Assembly: GCA_014237975.1 (NCBI GenBank)
Contig: JABACA010000006.1
Coordinates: forward strand, 1-64,000
Reading direction: 5' to 3'
DNA: 64,000 nucleotides
Source of the DNA: Mariniblastus sp.
Lineage (GTDB): Bacteria; Planctomycetota; Planctomycetia; Pirellulales; Pirellulaceae
The position numbers and the translations under genes are program-made. The notes beneath the pieces were generated by a model. That model was not told the origin of the DNA and made no database searches. It saw only the letters and a program-made list of their open reading frames with translations. This document shows, in pieces, positions 46,601 through 53,616 of the stretch. Position 1 is the stretch's first letter; each line of letters opens with the position of its first letter.

Positions 46601-47325
46601 CTCCCATTTTGGCAGACGCGACGGCTGCTGACGGAATCATTGGTTTGTCAACACAAGGAGCCCAGATTCCGATCTTGAAACCAGAGCAAACCTCAGCCCG
46701 TGGTGAAGTACACCTGAAAGGCCTTACCATCGGACCCGGACCTTTGTCCCATCAATTGATGCCTTTGCTCGATCAAGTTCTGCTGTTAATTAAACCATCG
46801 ATTGCAGATCAATCTCTCAAGAAAAAATGGATGGCTATGGATGAGCAGGTGGTTAATTATGCTGTCCAGGACGGCCGCGTTTACCATGATCACCTGAAAT
46901 TCAATTACAAAGGGATCAATGTAGAAACCAGTGGGTCAGTTGGATTCGATCAAACCCTCGATATCGTGGCATCCATTCACATCCTCGATCATTGGGTTCA
47001 AAAAGAACCATTACTGAGTGGAATGCGAGGGCAGTCCATCAAGATACCCATTTCGGGAACGCTTGCTCATCCCCGGCTGAATCGCCACGCGATTGCCAGT
47101 CTGTCCCGTGACTTTCTGGCAAAAACAGCCGAGTCCGCGTTGAGCAACGTGGTCAATGAACAATTGGAAGAGGCGGGCGAAACGCTGGGTTCAAAAGTAA
47201 ACGATGAATTTGATAAATTGCAAGGCAAGTTCAATCGCATTCTACAGGAAGATGTGGGTGACAAGCTTGAAGATGGTTGGCGCAACGGACTGGACCGGCT
47301 TTTTAACGGCGGAAAAAATAAATAA
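43603..47325 (+). CDS. Large AsmA/TamB-like membrane-anchored protein
   Basis: 1240 residues from the ATG at 43603; the frame is open 18 codons further. An N-terminal membrane helix (about 20-42) precedes the AsmA-type entry (SPIRQRLVNWALADLNGQAQVESISVGW, in part LNGQAQVESI) and about 1,100 residues of beta-rich sequence with recurring amphipathic strands, as in the repeating beta-groove of AsmA/TamB/DUF748 proteins. The C-terminal segment (GLTIGPGPL, VYHDHLKFNYKGINVETSGSVG in part) resembles AsmA C-terminal domains. Such proteins are thought to carry phospholipid between membranes. Only two helix-rich stretches occur, at the very end (about 1170-1235). Confidence 0.75.
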   Translation: MANSNQDTSTDLPKQRKWPRRLAILLVGLGLFVYFLPSLVVLSPIRQRLVNWALADLNGQAQVESISVGWFSPVQIRGIELMDVEGQTVAKIPRVTTSKRLIDFLRSDNLGRIDIVNPTLNLELTKDGSNLESILATYLQTPAADSSQSLPQLELSITDGTLLMAPPQGDTVHQFSAIQASVKIGSTESPIQCLVSLQTPVTDSEVGKLSIDCVVDPGKSGLTVSTINAKLESNQFPLNSIAPLADRWSDPIQLQGQMTGDLTVFVDRLNSQISLNTKRLNAHDINLLAPAYLGSDRLSIQRIGASGQLELSPQRVTAEQFSVESDIGKLKVDGEFDISQMIKLAVNGQLPSSPFEMDVEADLARILQMLPETMRIRNDVQVTSGTATIHANTRNQSDVQRIMFNMDVANLRAQQGTQSMVWNRPLRVTGAASENNGKVVVENLSIDSDFFELVGKASLAEGNFTFRGDLAQLKQQLGNLMDLSQYEVAGQIGGRLSWFEKPGEPPAGQLAPVQFEGNFVVERPVISAPGFRRWTEQKMQVELNGKIQPHSSGATTVDSGHLGLMVGGEVVSADLLQPMSLQPTLLQLINLQQVNYIRSLDGLRATCTTTGSLDRWLDHLRNLFGLPQFELAGGLNAKYNLNMANSVLRISEMAVTANRFSFEGYGAKIQEPQIVGAGDIEIQLDTGNILVHSASLSSSAVALTTNQLAIGLADGFQLTGPVAYQADLQRASNWFGLARPDDVIAWSGIASGQFDFAEKNNAIGGSVSSTITQLAISQLPDQAGPQTDLLPTNPIANAMSGMGRSILWEEEEVLISTNLFVDDQFKSLWFGGLKFDSKLVNVRGNGRIDELGSQMVTNINGKWNIRWDTVNRLTQSPLGQLVTIQGSRWQEFALSGPLLPPSNGTAAWVDPQLKAQTSIAWNQANVLEIPIKPSQLTITLSDSVVQLISDSPGIIGNIASLSPSLDLRTADPILTLQPGTIINDLKLKQQHTRQWLKFATPILADATAADGIIGLSTQGAQIPILKPEQTSARGEVHLKGLTIGPGPLSHQLMPLLDQVLLLIKPSIADQSLKKKWMAMDEQVVNYAVQDGRVYHDHLKFNYKGINVETSGSVGFDQTLDIVASIHILDHWVQKEPLLSGMRGQSIKIPISGTLAHPRLNRHAIASLSRDFLAKTAESALSNVVNEQLEEAGETLGSKVNDEFDKLQGKFNRILQEDVGDKLEDGWRNGLDRLFNGGKNK

Positions 47326-47481
47326 CGATTGGTCCGGATGGCCCGGGACGCCTGTGAAAACGATCGTAATCCAACAGCCGACAGGAAAATTGTCATGGAC
47401 TGGATTTGGGATCCACTCACCGGCGCGATCTTGCGATAGAATGCAAAAAACAATTCCTACTTCTTGTTGTGACATTAGACT

Positions 47482-48222
47482 GTGAAACTCCATTTTCTCG
47501 GTACATCCGGATACCATCCGAACAACATCCGCCAGACGGCCTGTTTGATGCTGCCTGAAATCGGGGTCATCCTGGATGCGGGCAGCGGGATTTTCAGGAC
47601 GCGTGATCTTATCGAGACAGAACACCTGGACATACTGCTGTCACATGTTCACCTCGATCATGTTATTGGTTTGACTTTCCTTTTCGATGTATTACAGGGG
47701 AAAGACGTGACGGTCACGGTGCATGTTTGCGCAGAAAAAATCTCGACCATTGAAGCACACCTGTTTGACCCGCTACTATTCCCGGTGCAGCCCAATTTCA
47801 TCATCCGTGCCTTTGATGGCGACTCGATCAAGCTGCACGATGGCTCCTCGGTTGCAACCATTCCATTGCAGCACCCAGGCGGAAGTCATGGTTTTCGATT
47901 TGACTGGGATACCACCAGCCTGGCCTATATCACCGATACGACGGCTGACACCAACGCATCCTACATCGAACCAATCAAGGGTGTGACGACACTGGTTCAT
48001 GAGTGCTATTTCTCCGATGGTTTTGAAGAAAAAGCGGAGCTAACCGGGCACAGCTGCCTGACGCCCGTGGCCCAAGTCGCTGCCATGGCTGAACCTGATC
48101 GCACTTACCTCGTCCACATCAATCCGCTGAACGAATCGGATGTACCGCTGGATTTAGATTCGGTCGCATCCATTTATGGCAACCTGGAAGTTGCCTTCGA
48201 CGGGCAAGTGATTGACGTTTAG
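47482..48222 (+). CDS. Metallo-beta-lactamase fold hydrolase (RNase Z-like)
   Basis: 246 residues from a GTG at 47482. The zinc motif HVHLDH is at residues 55-60 (His-55, His-57, Asp-59, His-60). HPGGSHGFRF, YITDTTADT and HINPL supply the remaining ligands. The opening MKLHFLGTSGYHP is typical of the RNase Z/PqqB-like branch, which acts on phosphodiesters or related esters. The substrate is not clear. No Shine-Dalgarno is visible, and the gene follows the AsmA-like gene by 156 nt. Confidence 0.88.
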   Translation: MKLHFLGTSGYHPNNIRQTACLMLPEIGVILDAGSGIFRTRDLIETEHLDILLSHVHLDHVIGLTFLFDVLQGKDVTVTVHVCAEKISTIEAHLFDPLLFPVQPNFIIRAFDGDSIKLHDGSSVATIPLQHPGGSHGFRFDWDTTSLAYITDTTADTNASYIEPIKGVTTLVHECYFSDGFEEKAELTGHSCLTPVAQVAAMAEPDRTYLVHINPLNESDVPLDLDSVASIYGNLEVAFDGQVIDV

Positions 48223-48287
48223 CCACGCCGCCAACGAACCCTGCTTGGCTAACCGGTTGGTCCATGGGCAATCAAACGAGTGTCCGC

Positions 48288-49706
48288 CTACTCTTCTTCA
48301 CCCAGTCGCGGCGGCATATCGGCAATCACGAACGCCGCGACGGCCATGGTGATTGCGCAATCCGTAAGTTCTTTTGGATTGACTTTGTCGACCGTATCGG
48401 CCCAGGTATGGTGAGTGTTGAAGTACAATCGACCATCTACTGTGAGTCCCATGCAAGCCGTTCCCAGTTGTTTCAGTTGACCAACATCCACGCCAGAAAA
48501 ACCAGCTTTCACACGAGTGGATCCGATCGCATCCAACAAGGACAGGATTTTTGTGAGCTGCCCAATGGCGATTTGCTCTTTGTCATCATCCTCCATATCG
48601 ATCGATAGCCCCTCCGGCGCAAACCCCCCCGAGTCGGACTCGATTCCGGCAACGTGGGTCTCCGCTTGATGACGCACGGCATAACTCTTGGCCCCGGCGG
48701 TACCGTTTTCCTCGTTGGTCCACAAGACGACCCGGATGGTTCGCCGCGGTTTCAAGCCGGCTCGTCGAATCATGTTCAGCGCCTCCATGGCGACGACACA
48801 TCCACAGCCATCGTCCTGAGCTCCCGTTCCCACATCCCAGGAATCGATATGGCCGCCAATCACAACGATCTCTTCCGGCTTTTCGCTACCAATAATCTCT
48901 CCCAGCACATTGGCCGATGGAACTTCACCGTGTTGCTGAGCGCTCATCTTGAGCTGCACTACCGGTGTCTTGCCACGCGCCTGCAGCCGGGCCAACAACG
49001 TTGCGCCCTCGATCGTGATGCAAGCCGTCGGAATTTTTTTGATATTGGGTCCGCCACTATACCCCATGGCCCCCGTGTGAGGAGTTGCCAGAGAGTAGGC
49101 GGTACACGATCGGACCAAGGCAGCAACAGCTCCCCGCTCCGCGGCCCAGGTTGCGCCCTTGCTGCGGTAGGCAACCGCCGTGCCGTAACCGGAACCCTGA
49201 GTCGGTGAAAAGGGCGGCATGGGAAAATTGAAAACGACAATCTTTCCCCGGATCGCTTCATCCGCTAACGCATCTAGCTCGTCCTGATCTTTGACGACGA
49301 TCACTTCAGCGGTGATTCCCTCGGCTGGCGTGGCCACCGACCCGCCCAGCCCCAACATGCCAATTTTTAATTCACGTGGTGAAATCATACGGCAACTTTC
49401 GTCGCCCCGTTCCCATTTGCGGACCATCACTTTTTCAGCACGAACATTCTCATGGCCATCCTCTTTCATCGATTGTTGTGCCCATTGGATGGCTTGGTCC
49501 AGCGACTGGCTACCACTCAAGCGACTGCCAATGTCGTCGCACAGTTCCTGCAATTTCAAGTAAGAGTCATTCCCCTTGCGGCCCGATTTAATCAGCTGGT
49601 TAGCAACACCCCGGTAACTCTCTACCGTCGTGTCAAAATCCTGGCCAACCACCCTGGAGCCGGCAAGAGCACAAACAACCGCCAGTAATATACTAACTTT
49701 CTTCAT
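48288..49706 (-). CDS. M28 family metallopeptidase, exported
   Basis: 472 residues with signal peptide 1-21 (cleavage near RVVGQ). A PA-domain insert (about 130-250) and the M28 zinc site are seen: GGHIDSWDVGTGAQDDGCG (His and bridging Asp), WTNEENGTAGAKSYA (catalytic and ligand Glu), IESDSGGFAPEG (Asp), and NTHHTWADTVDKV (His). It cleaves N-terminal residues from peptides in the periplasm, with two zinc ions. The arrangement is that of aminopeptidases of the M28 carboxypeptidase Q-like branch. It lies 109 nt upstream of, and divergent in sense from nothing; the GPx gene follows on the same strand side. Confidence 0.92.
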   Translation of the reverse strand: MKKVSILLAVVCALAGSRVVGQDFDTTVESYRGVANQLIKSGRKGNDSYLKLQELCDDIGSRLSGSQSLDQAIQWAQQSMKEDGHENVRAEKVMVRKWERGDESCRMISPRELKIGMLGLGGSVATPAEGITAEVIVVKDQDELDALADEAIRGKIVVFNFPMPPFSPTQGSGYGTAVAYRSKGATWAAERGAVAALVRSCTAYSLATPHTGAMGYSGGPNIKKIPTACITIEGATLLARLQARGKTPVVQLKMSAQQHGEVPSANVLGEIIGSEKPEEIVVIGGHIDSWDVGTGAQDDGCGCVVAMEALNMIRRAGLKPRRTIRVVLWTNEENGTAGAKSYAVRHQAETHVAGIESDSGGFAPEGLSIDMEDDDKEQIAIGQLTKILSLLDAIGSTRVKAGFSGVDVGQLKQLGTACMGLTVDGRLYFNTHHTWADTVDKVNPKELTDCAITMAVAAFVIADMPPRLGEEE

Positions 49707-49814
49707 GAAAACTCTCTCGTCAAAATAGCCGTGTTGAACGGTCGACTCGGAAACCCGTTTTGCTGTTTTGCAGCCCGGGTGCTTATGTCAGGTCCGTTGA
49801 CGCGACCAGTAACC

Positions 49815-50408
49815 TTACTGGCCCAGCGCCGACTGGATGACCTTTTGGAATTCGGGATCATTTGGCTTGGTGCGGGGGCTGAAGCGGGCAACCGGCTGAC
49901 CGTTTCGATCAATCACAAATTTTTCAAAATTCCATTGGACCTTGCCGGGCCCTTTCGGCTGAAGATCGAGCTGACAGAGGTTCTTGTAGAACGCTGATTG
50001 CGACTTGCCGTTGACGTCGATCTTGGAAAACATCGGGAACTCAACTCCATAGTTGTCGCTACAGAACGTCTTGATTTCCGATTCCGTTCCAGGCTCCTGC
50101 TTGCCAAATTGATTGCATGGAAAACCGAGCACGACCAAGCCCTGCTTGGAATGCTTGTCATGCAATTTCTGGAGACCCGCATATTGCGGTGTCAGTCCAC
50201 ATTTCGACGCTGTGTTAACAACCACAACCACCTTGCCTTTATATTTTGAAAGGTCTACCTGTTTGCCATCGATAGATTTTACTTTGAAGTTCAGTGCATT
50301 TTTTTTCGCTGCTTCTCCTGTTGCGGCCTCTTGCGCCCACAGGGTAGTTGTCATACAGGTTGTCATTCCGAGCAACAACGCAAAGCAAAGCAGATTTTTC
50401 ATATTCAT
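49815..50408 (-). CDS. Glutathione peroxidase family protein (Cys type), exported
   Basis: 197 residues with signal peptide about 1-26 (cleavage after LWAQ). The peroxidatic residue is Cys-70 (NTASKCG), where some homologs carry Sec. Gln in FPCNQFG, Trp and Asn in VQWNFEKF complete the tetrad. It reduces hydroperoxides, in bacteria usually with thioredoxin rather than glutathione. The cysteine at this position matters because this genome appears to use Sec in two other proteins. It is followed by a divergent or separate protoporphyrinogen oxidase gene. Confidence 0.95.
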   Translation of the reverse strand: MNMKNLLCFALLLGMTTCMTTTLWAQEAATGEAAKKNALNFKVKSIDGKQVDLSKYKGKVVVVVNTASKCGLTPQYAGLQKLHDKHSKQGLVVLGFPCNQFGKQEPGTESEIKTFCSDNYGVEFPMFSKIDVNGKSQSAFYKNLCQLDLQPKGPGKVQWNFEKFVIDRNGQPVARFSPRTKPNDPEFQKVIQSALGQ

Positions 50409-50507
50409 CGTCTCGTCCCATTATCAGTTTGGATCAGGTTCGTTCGATCAAGCATCAACCACAGTAGCATTGATTCCGATTGAACCCTCAATATTATCGG
50501 AAAGTTC

Positions 50508-51953
50508 CTATTTCGTCGAATGAGCCTGATCGGCCAGCCGAATGGCGGCCTGTTGGCCGCTCGCCACACAGACCGGGATTCCCACTCCTCGATAACTGTT
50601 GCCGGCCATTTCCATGGCCGGGTGTGCCGCCATCCCGTTTTCCAAGCTGGCTAAACGGTCCAAATGGCCAACGTGGTATTGTGGCATGCAGTTCCTCCAG
50701 CGAATGACCTGCTGATAGTCAGGCTCTCCCACCAGACCAATCAGTTCGGCCAAGTCCTGCCGGGCCATCTCGACCAGCTGTCGATCGTCCAGATCCACTC
50801 GATCGGCATGCTGGCTGCCGCCAATAAAGCAACGCAACAAGACCTTGCCTTGAGGCGCTCGCCCGGCAAATTTATTACTTGCAAAACTACAAGCCATCAG
50901 ATGGCGGTTCTCGATTTCGGGTACGACAAACCCAAAACAGTTGGGGGCCCGAGGAATCTGTTTGACGTCGAGGCCCAGCACGACAATGGCCATCGAGGCA
51001 CATTCGATTCGCGATAGTTGACGCGACAGACCGGGATCCATTAGCGCTAGCATTTTGCCGGTCACATCGGCACGCGTCGCCAATATCACACCATCAAACT
51101 GCTGGCGCAAACTTTGATCAGCCGTTTCTGCCTGAATCCGCCAACCACCGTGGCCGCCCGGTGTTACGGAACCGATTTTGGCGTTCAATACGACTTGTGT
51201 TTGATTCAAGTGGTTTGACATTCGCTCAATTAGCGACTGCATGCCGTTTTTCATTGCCAGAAACATCCCGTATCGAGCGCCACTGGATCCATCTTCGTTG
51301 AAGCCTGTTTTGTTGGCAGACTTGGCGGCCAAAATCAGGCTGCCGTGCTCTCGCTCCAGATCGACAAATCGTCCCAGCGCCGCCAGCATGCTCAGTTTTT
51401 GCGGGTCGGCTGAATAGATTCCGCTGATCAATGGCTGGATCAAGCGTTCAAATGCCTGCTGCCCGAATCGACGAACGGCAAACGACTGCAAGCTCTCATC
51501 GGTATCGTCGTTTCGCCGAGGCACCCACCGTTCGGCCAACAATCGCAATCGCGCGGCAGGCTCCAGGATTTCAGATTCCAGAATCGAATCCATCCGGTTG
51601 GGCGTCATCATGGAAAATCCGGCGGGCACCGGGTACAGTCGATTGCCTCGGGCAACAAAGGCTCGCCGGCCCGTGCTGCTGGTCTTAATCAGTTCTTGTT
51701 CCGCACCCATTGCACGACACAGGTCCAACATGATGCCCGACTCGGCTGTGAACATGTCCGCGCTCTGTTCAATCAAAAAACCACGATCCAGGCGAGTCCG
51801 CAAAACACCACCCAGCCGATCGGATGATTCAATCAAAGTAATTTTGGATTGTGGCATCTGTCGTTCAAGCTGCAAGGCTGCGGCCAGTCCCGTAATCCCA
51901 CCTCCGATGATTGCAAATTGCTGGCTCAAAACGTGCTCGCTGGGGGCAATCAA
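50508..51953 (-). CDS. hemG: Protoporphyrinogen oxidase (HemG/HemY type)
   Basis: 481 residues; no ATG lies in frame upstream, so the start is taken as the TTG at 51953. The N-terminal FAD-binding motif IIGGGITGLAAAL with ESSDRLGGVLRT is followed by PPOX-family segments (PLISGIYSADPQKLSMLAALGRF in part IYSADPQKLSM, RFPKVQ-like segments) and the closing GNSYRGVGIPVCVASG, the FAD contact. It oxidises protoporphyrinogen IX to protoporphyrin IX in heme synthesis, using O2. With the heme A synthase at 5.9 kb, this window carries two heme-pathway genes. Confidence 0.93.
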   Translation of the reverse strand: MIAPSEHVLSQQFAIIGGGITGLAAALQLERQMPQSKITLIESSDRLGGVLRTRLDRGFLIEQSADMFTAESGIMLDLCRAMGAEQELIKTSSTGRRAFVARGNRLYPVPAGFSMMTPNRMDSILESEILEPAARLRLLAERWVPRRNDDTDESLQSFAVRRFGQQAFERLIQPLISGIYSADPQKLSMLAALGRFVDLEREHGSLILAAKSANKTGFNEDGSSGARYGMFLAMKNGMQSLIERMSNHLNQTQVVLNAKIGSVTPGGHGGWRIQAETADQSLRQQFDGVILATRADVTGKMLALMDPGLSRQLSRIECASMAIVVLGLDVKQIPRAPNCFGFVVPEIENRHLMACSFASNKFAGRAPQGKVLLRCFIGGSQHADRVDLDDRQLVEMARQDLAELIGLVGEPDYQQVIRWRNCMPQYHVGHLDRLASLENGMAAHPAMEMAGNSYRGVGIPVCVASGQQAAIRLADQAHSTK

Positions 51954-52158
51954 AAATGTCCGTTTATAACGTAATCAATACATGGCAAAGGTGAACAGTA
52001 TAGCCTGTTTGTTCAAGGCCTGGTCCCGTGGCCGCCCTTCCGGATATGCCGGTTTTTTTTGTTCACTACTGTTCAATCGAATTGGAATCAACGAAGATAT
52101 TAGCGGGCCAGTCAGTATAATCATGGCCCGCTGTAACAATCCCCAAAAGGAGAAAGCG

Positions 52159-52353
52159 ATGAGAGTATTAACGCGATTGATGCTGGTAGGTCTGTTCACC
52201 TGCAGCATGATGGTTTTAGGTGGTTGCGAGAAGGCAGATGCGAAAAAAACACCTGCCACCACACCCACAACGAAATCCGATGAAGATCACGATCACGATG
52301 AAGGTGATGGCGATCACGATCACGATGAGGATGGTGCAGCCGACAAAAAATAG
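52159..52353 (+). CDS. Small His/Asp-rich lipoprotein
   Basis: 64 residues from the ATG at 52159, preceded by AAAAGGAG at 7 nt. A lipoprotein signal ends in VLGGC (Cys about 23). The mature chain is a Thr/Lys linker then DEDHDHDEGDGDHDHDEDG, a dense His/Asp metal-binding tail. No other domain exists. It lies 363 nt upstream of the HMA-domain gene on the same strand. A surface-tethered metal scavenger or buffer is inferred from composition only. Confidence 0.75.
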   Translation: MRVLTRLMLVGLFTCSMMVLGGCEKADAKKTPATTPTTKSDEDHDHDEGDGDHDHDEDGAADKK

Positions 52354-52716
52354 CTTAGGCCAATACCAGCTTCCTTGATCGCGATTTGCTAAGAACGCGC
52401 GGTCAATCAATATATGACTTATCTGTAGACAGTTTGTATTTTTGGCTGTTGAATGGCCAAATTTCATTCTTTCCAGACACGACCTGTGTCCAGGCAATTG
52501 GCCGACTGCCTAACGGCAGTCGGCCTTTTTTAGAGCACTCCGGCCGCAAATTGGGGCCAAACATTGAATTGAAGGCGATTTTTTTCACTTCAGGGCAATA
52601 ATACTTGATTTCCCAGCATATTATCGCTGTTCTACTAAGGTGAATTCGAACAAAATGTAACGGGAACCGACACGCTTCGGTCCATAGAGATTCATTTCAA
52701 ATTTGGAGACAATCAG
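52354..52716. other. Gap of 363 nt with a terminator and unexplained leader
   Basis: After the lipoprotein stop there are 146 nt before a perfect intrinsic terminator (52500-52531), then a further 185 nt to the HMA gene start. The 52354-52500 segment has no frame of note; it may be a long 3' untranslated region or an unrecognised small RNA. The 52532-52716 segment should hold the promoter of the HMA gene. Confidence 0.5.
52500..52531 (+). terminator. Intrinsic terminator
   Basis: GGCCGACTGCC (52500-52510) and GGCAGTCGGCC (52515-52525) form a perfect 11-bp stem with loop TAAC, followed by six T (52526-52531). It ends transcription from the lipoprotein gene or from an unseen small RNA upstream. 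Confidence 0.92.
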
Positions 52717-53232
52717 ATGAAAACCCCACTGAGACTTATGGTACTCAGCCTGTTTTTGGGCGGTACCGTGATGTTGGCGGGATGCGGCGAAGCCAAGAAG
52801 AAGGAAAAACCTTCCGCACCTGACGCGACAGATAAAGCACCCGCTGCCGATGCTGACAAGCCGGCTGCACCCGCTGCCGATGCTGACAAGCCGGCTGCTC
52901 CCGCTGACGCAACCAAGGCAGACGACAAAGCTGCTGGCGATGGCGCAGCCAAACAGGCACCCACCGAGCAAGCAACCGCATCATACAGCCCAAAAATGTC
53001 TGATGATGGAGAAACTCAGATGGTCGCTCTCAAGCTGCCGAACATGACTTGAGGTGGATGCGCCTCCTCGGTCCGAGGAGCTTTGACCAAAATTGAAGGA
53101 ATCTCTGAACTTGAAACCGACACCGGAACAACCACCGCTACATTTGTGGCTGTGAAAGGTCTGGACGTCAAAAAAGTTTTGGACGACCTGTCCAAAGACA
53201 ACAAGCATATTAATGGTTGGTCACAAAAGTAG
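52717..53232 (+). CDS. Selenoprotein: HMA domain lipoprotein with Sec-x-x-Cys metal site, Sec at TGA 53050-53052
   Basis: 171 residues if TGA 53050-53052 is read as Sec-112. A lipoprotein signal (lipobox LAGC, Cys about 23) is followed by a Lys/Glu/Ala-rich linker with 10-residue repeats (KPAAPAADAD type, about 40-100) and an HMA (heavy-metal-associated) domain from about 101. The site reads NMT-U-GGC-ASSVRGALTKIEG, matching the HMA consensus GMTCxxCxxxVxxAL, with Sec-112 replacing the first Cys and Cys-115 kept. The frame then continues cleanly to TAG with a complete domain (SELETDTGTTTATF, DVKKVLDDL). A perfect hairpin of bacterial SECIS type follows. It probably binds a soft metal (Cu, Hg, Ag or similar), or acts in redox chemistry, at the membrane surface. 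A nonsense mutation is the alternative. Confidence 0.88.
52841..52906 (+). repeat. 30-nt tandem repeat in the lipoprotein linker
   Basis: Two 30-nt units (52841-52870 and 52871-52900) differ by one base, and a partial third follows. They encode the Pro/Ala/Asp/Lys linker between the lipid anchor and the HMA domain. Confidence 0.88.
53064..53080 (+). promoter_or_regulatory. Bacterial SECIS hairpin of the HMA selenoprotein
   Basis: CTCCTCG (53064-53070) pairs perfectly with CGAGGAG (53074-53080) around a GTC loop. The loop begins 19 nt after the last base of the TGA, and the apex reads GGTC (53070-53073), the same motif as in the E. coli fdhF SECIS loop as I recall it. The hairpin lies inside the coding sequence (residues ASSVRGA). 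SelB binding is inferred from geometry. Confidence 0.82.
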
Positions 53233-53268
53233 TTCCACACTACAGCTGTATCATTAAATATCATTGAA

Positions 53269-53298
53269 AGCCGTTTGCGAATGCAAGCGGCTTTTTTT
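53269..53298 (+). terminator. Intrinsic terminator after the HMA selenoprotein
   Basis: AGCCGTTTGC (53269-53278) pairs with GCAAGCGGCT (53283-53292) with one G-U pair and loop GAAT, followed by a T-run to 53298. It lies 37 nt after the TAG stop at 53232, not after the TGA. This supports the view that the true gene end is the TAG. Confidence 0.9.
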
Positions 53299-53616
53299 GT
53301 TTACGTGCATGAAAACGGGCAGCAAAAAGGCCGGGTCTGGACATGACATCATCACTGTCCGCATCCACGAAACAACATCAAAGGCCTGGCAGAATAAATA
53401 ATGGATGGACTTGTTCCGGACCCAATGCCTGCTCTGGTGAGAATAGTGGCAGAAATTGCCTCAAAAGCACGACCTGAGGTTCAAAACATCCAGCCATCAT
53501 CGGTTTGGTTGTTTGATTTGAGGGCGTACAATATTAAACTGAAAGCTCAGCCCTACGGTTGAATCTGTTACAGGACAAGTGCGATCACTCCCAGAAGGTT
53601 TGAATTGGAAATCAAA
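53299..53616. other. Intergenic region, 318 nt
   Basis: Between the HMA gene terminator and the Gfo/Idh gene. I see no gene. It should hold the promoter for the oxidoreductase; a agaagg ribosome-binding-site-like sequence is at 53593-53598. Confidence 0.4.
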
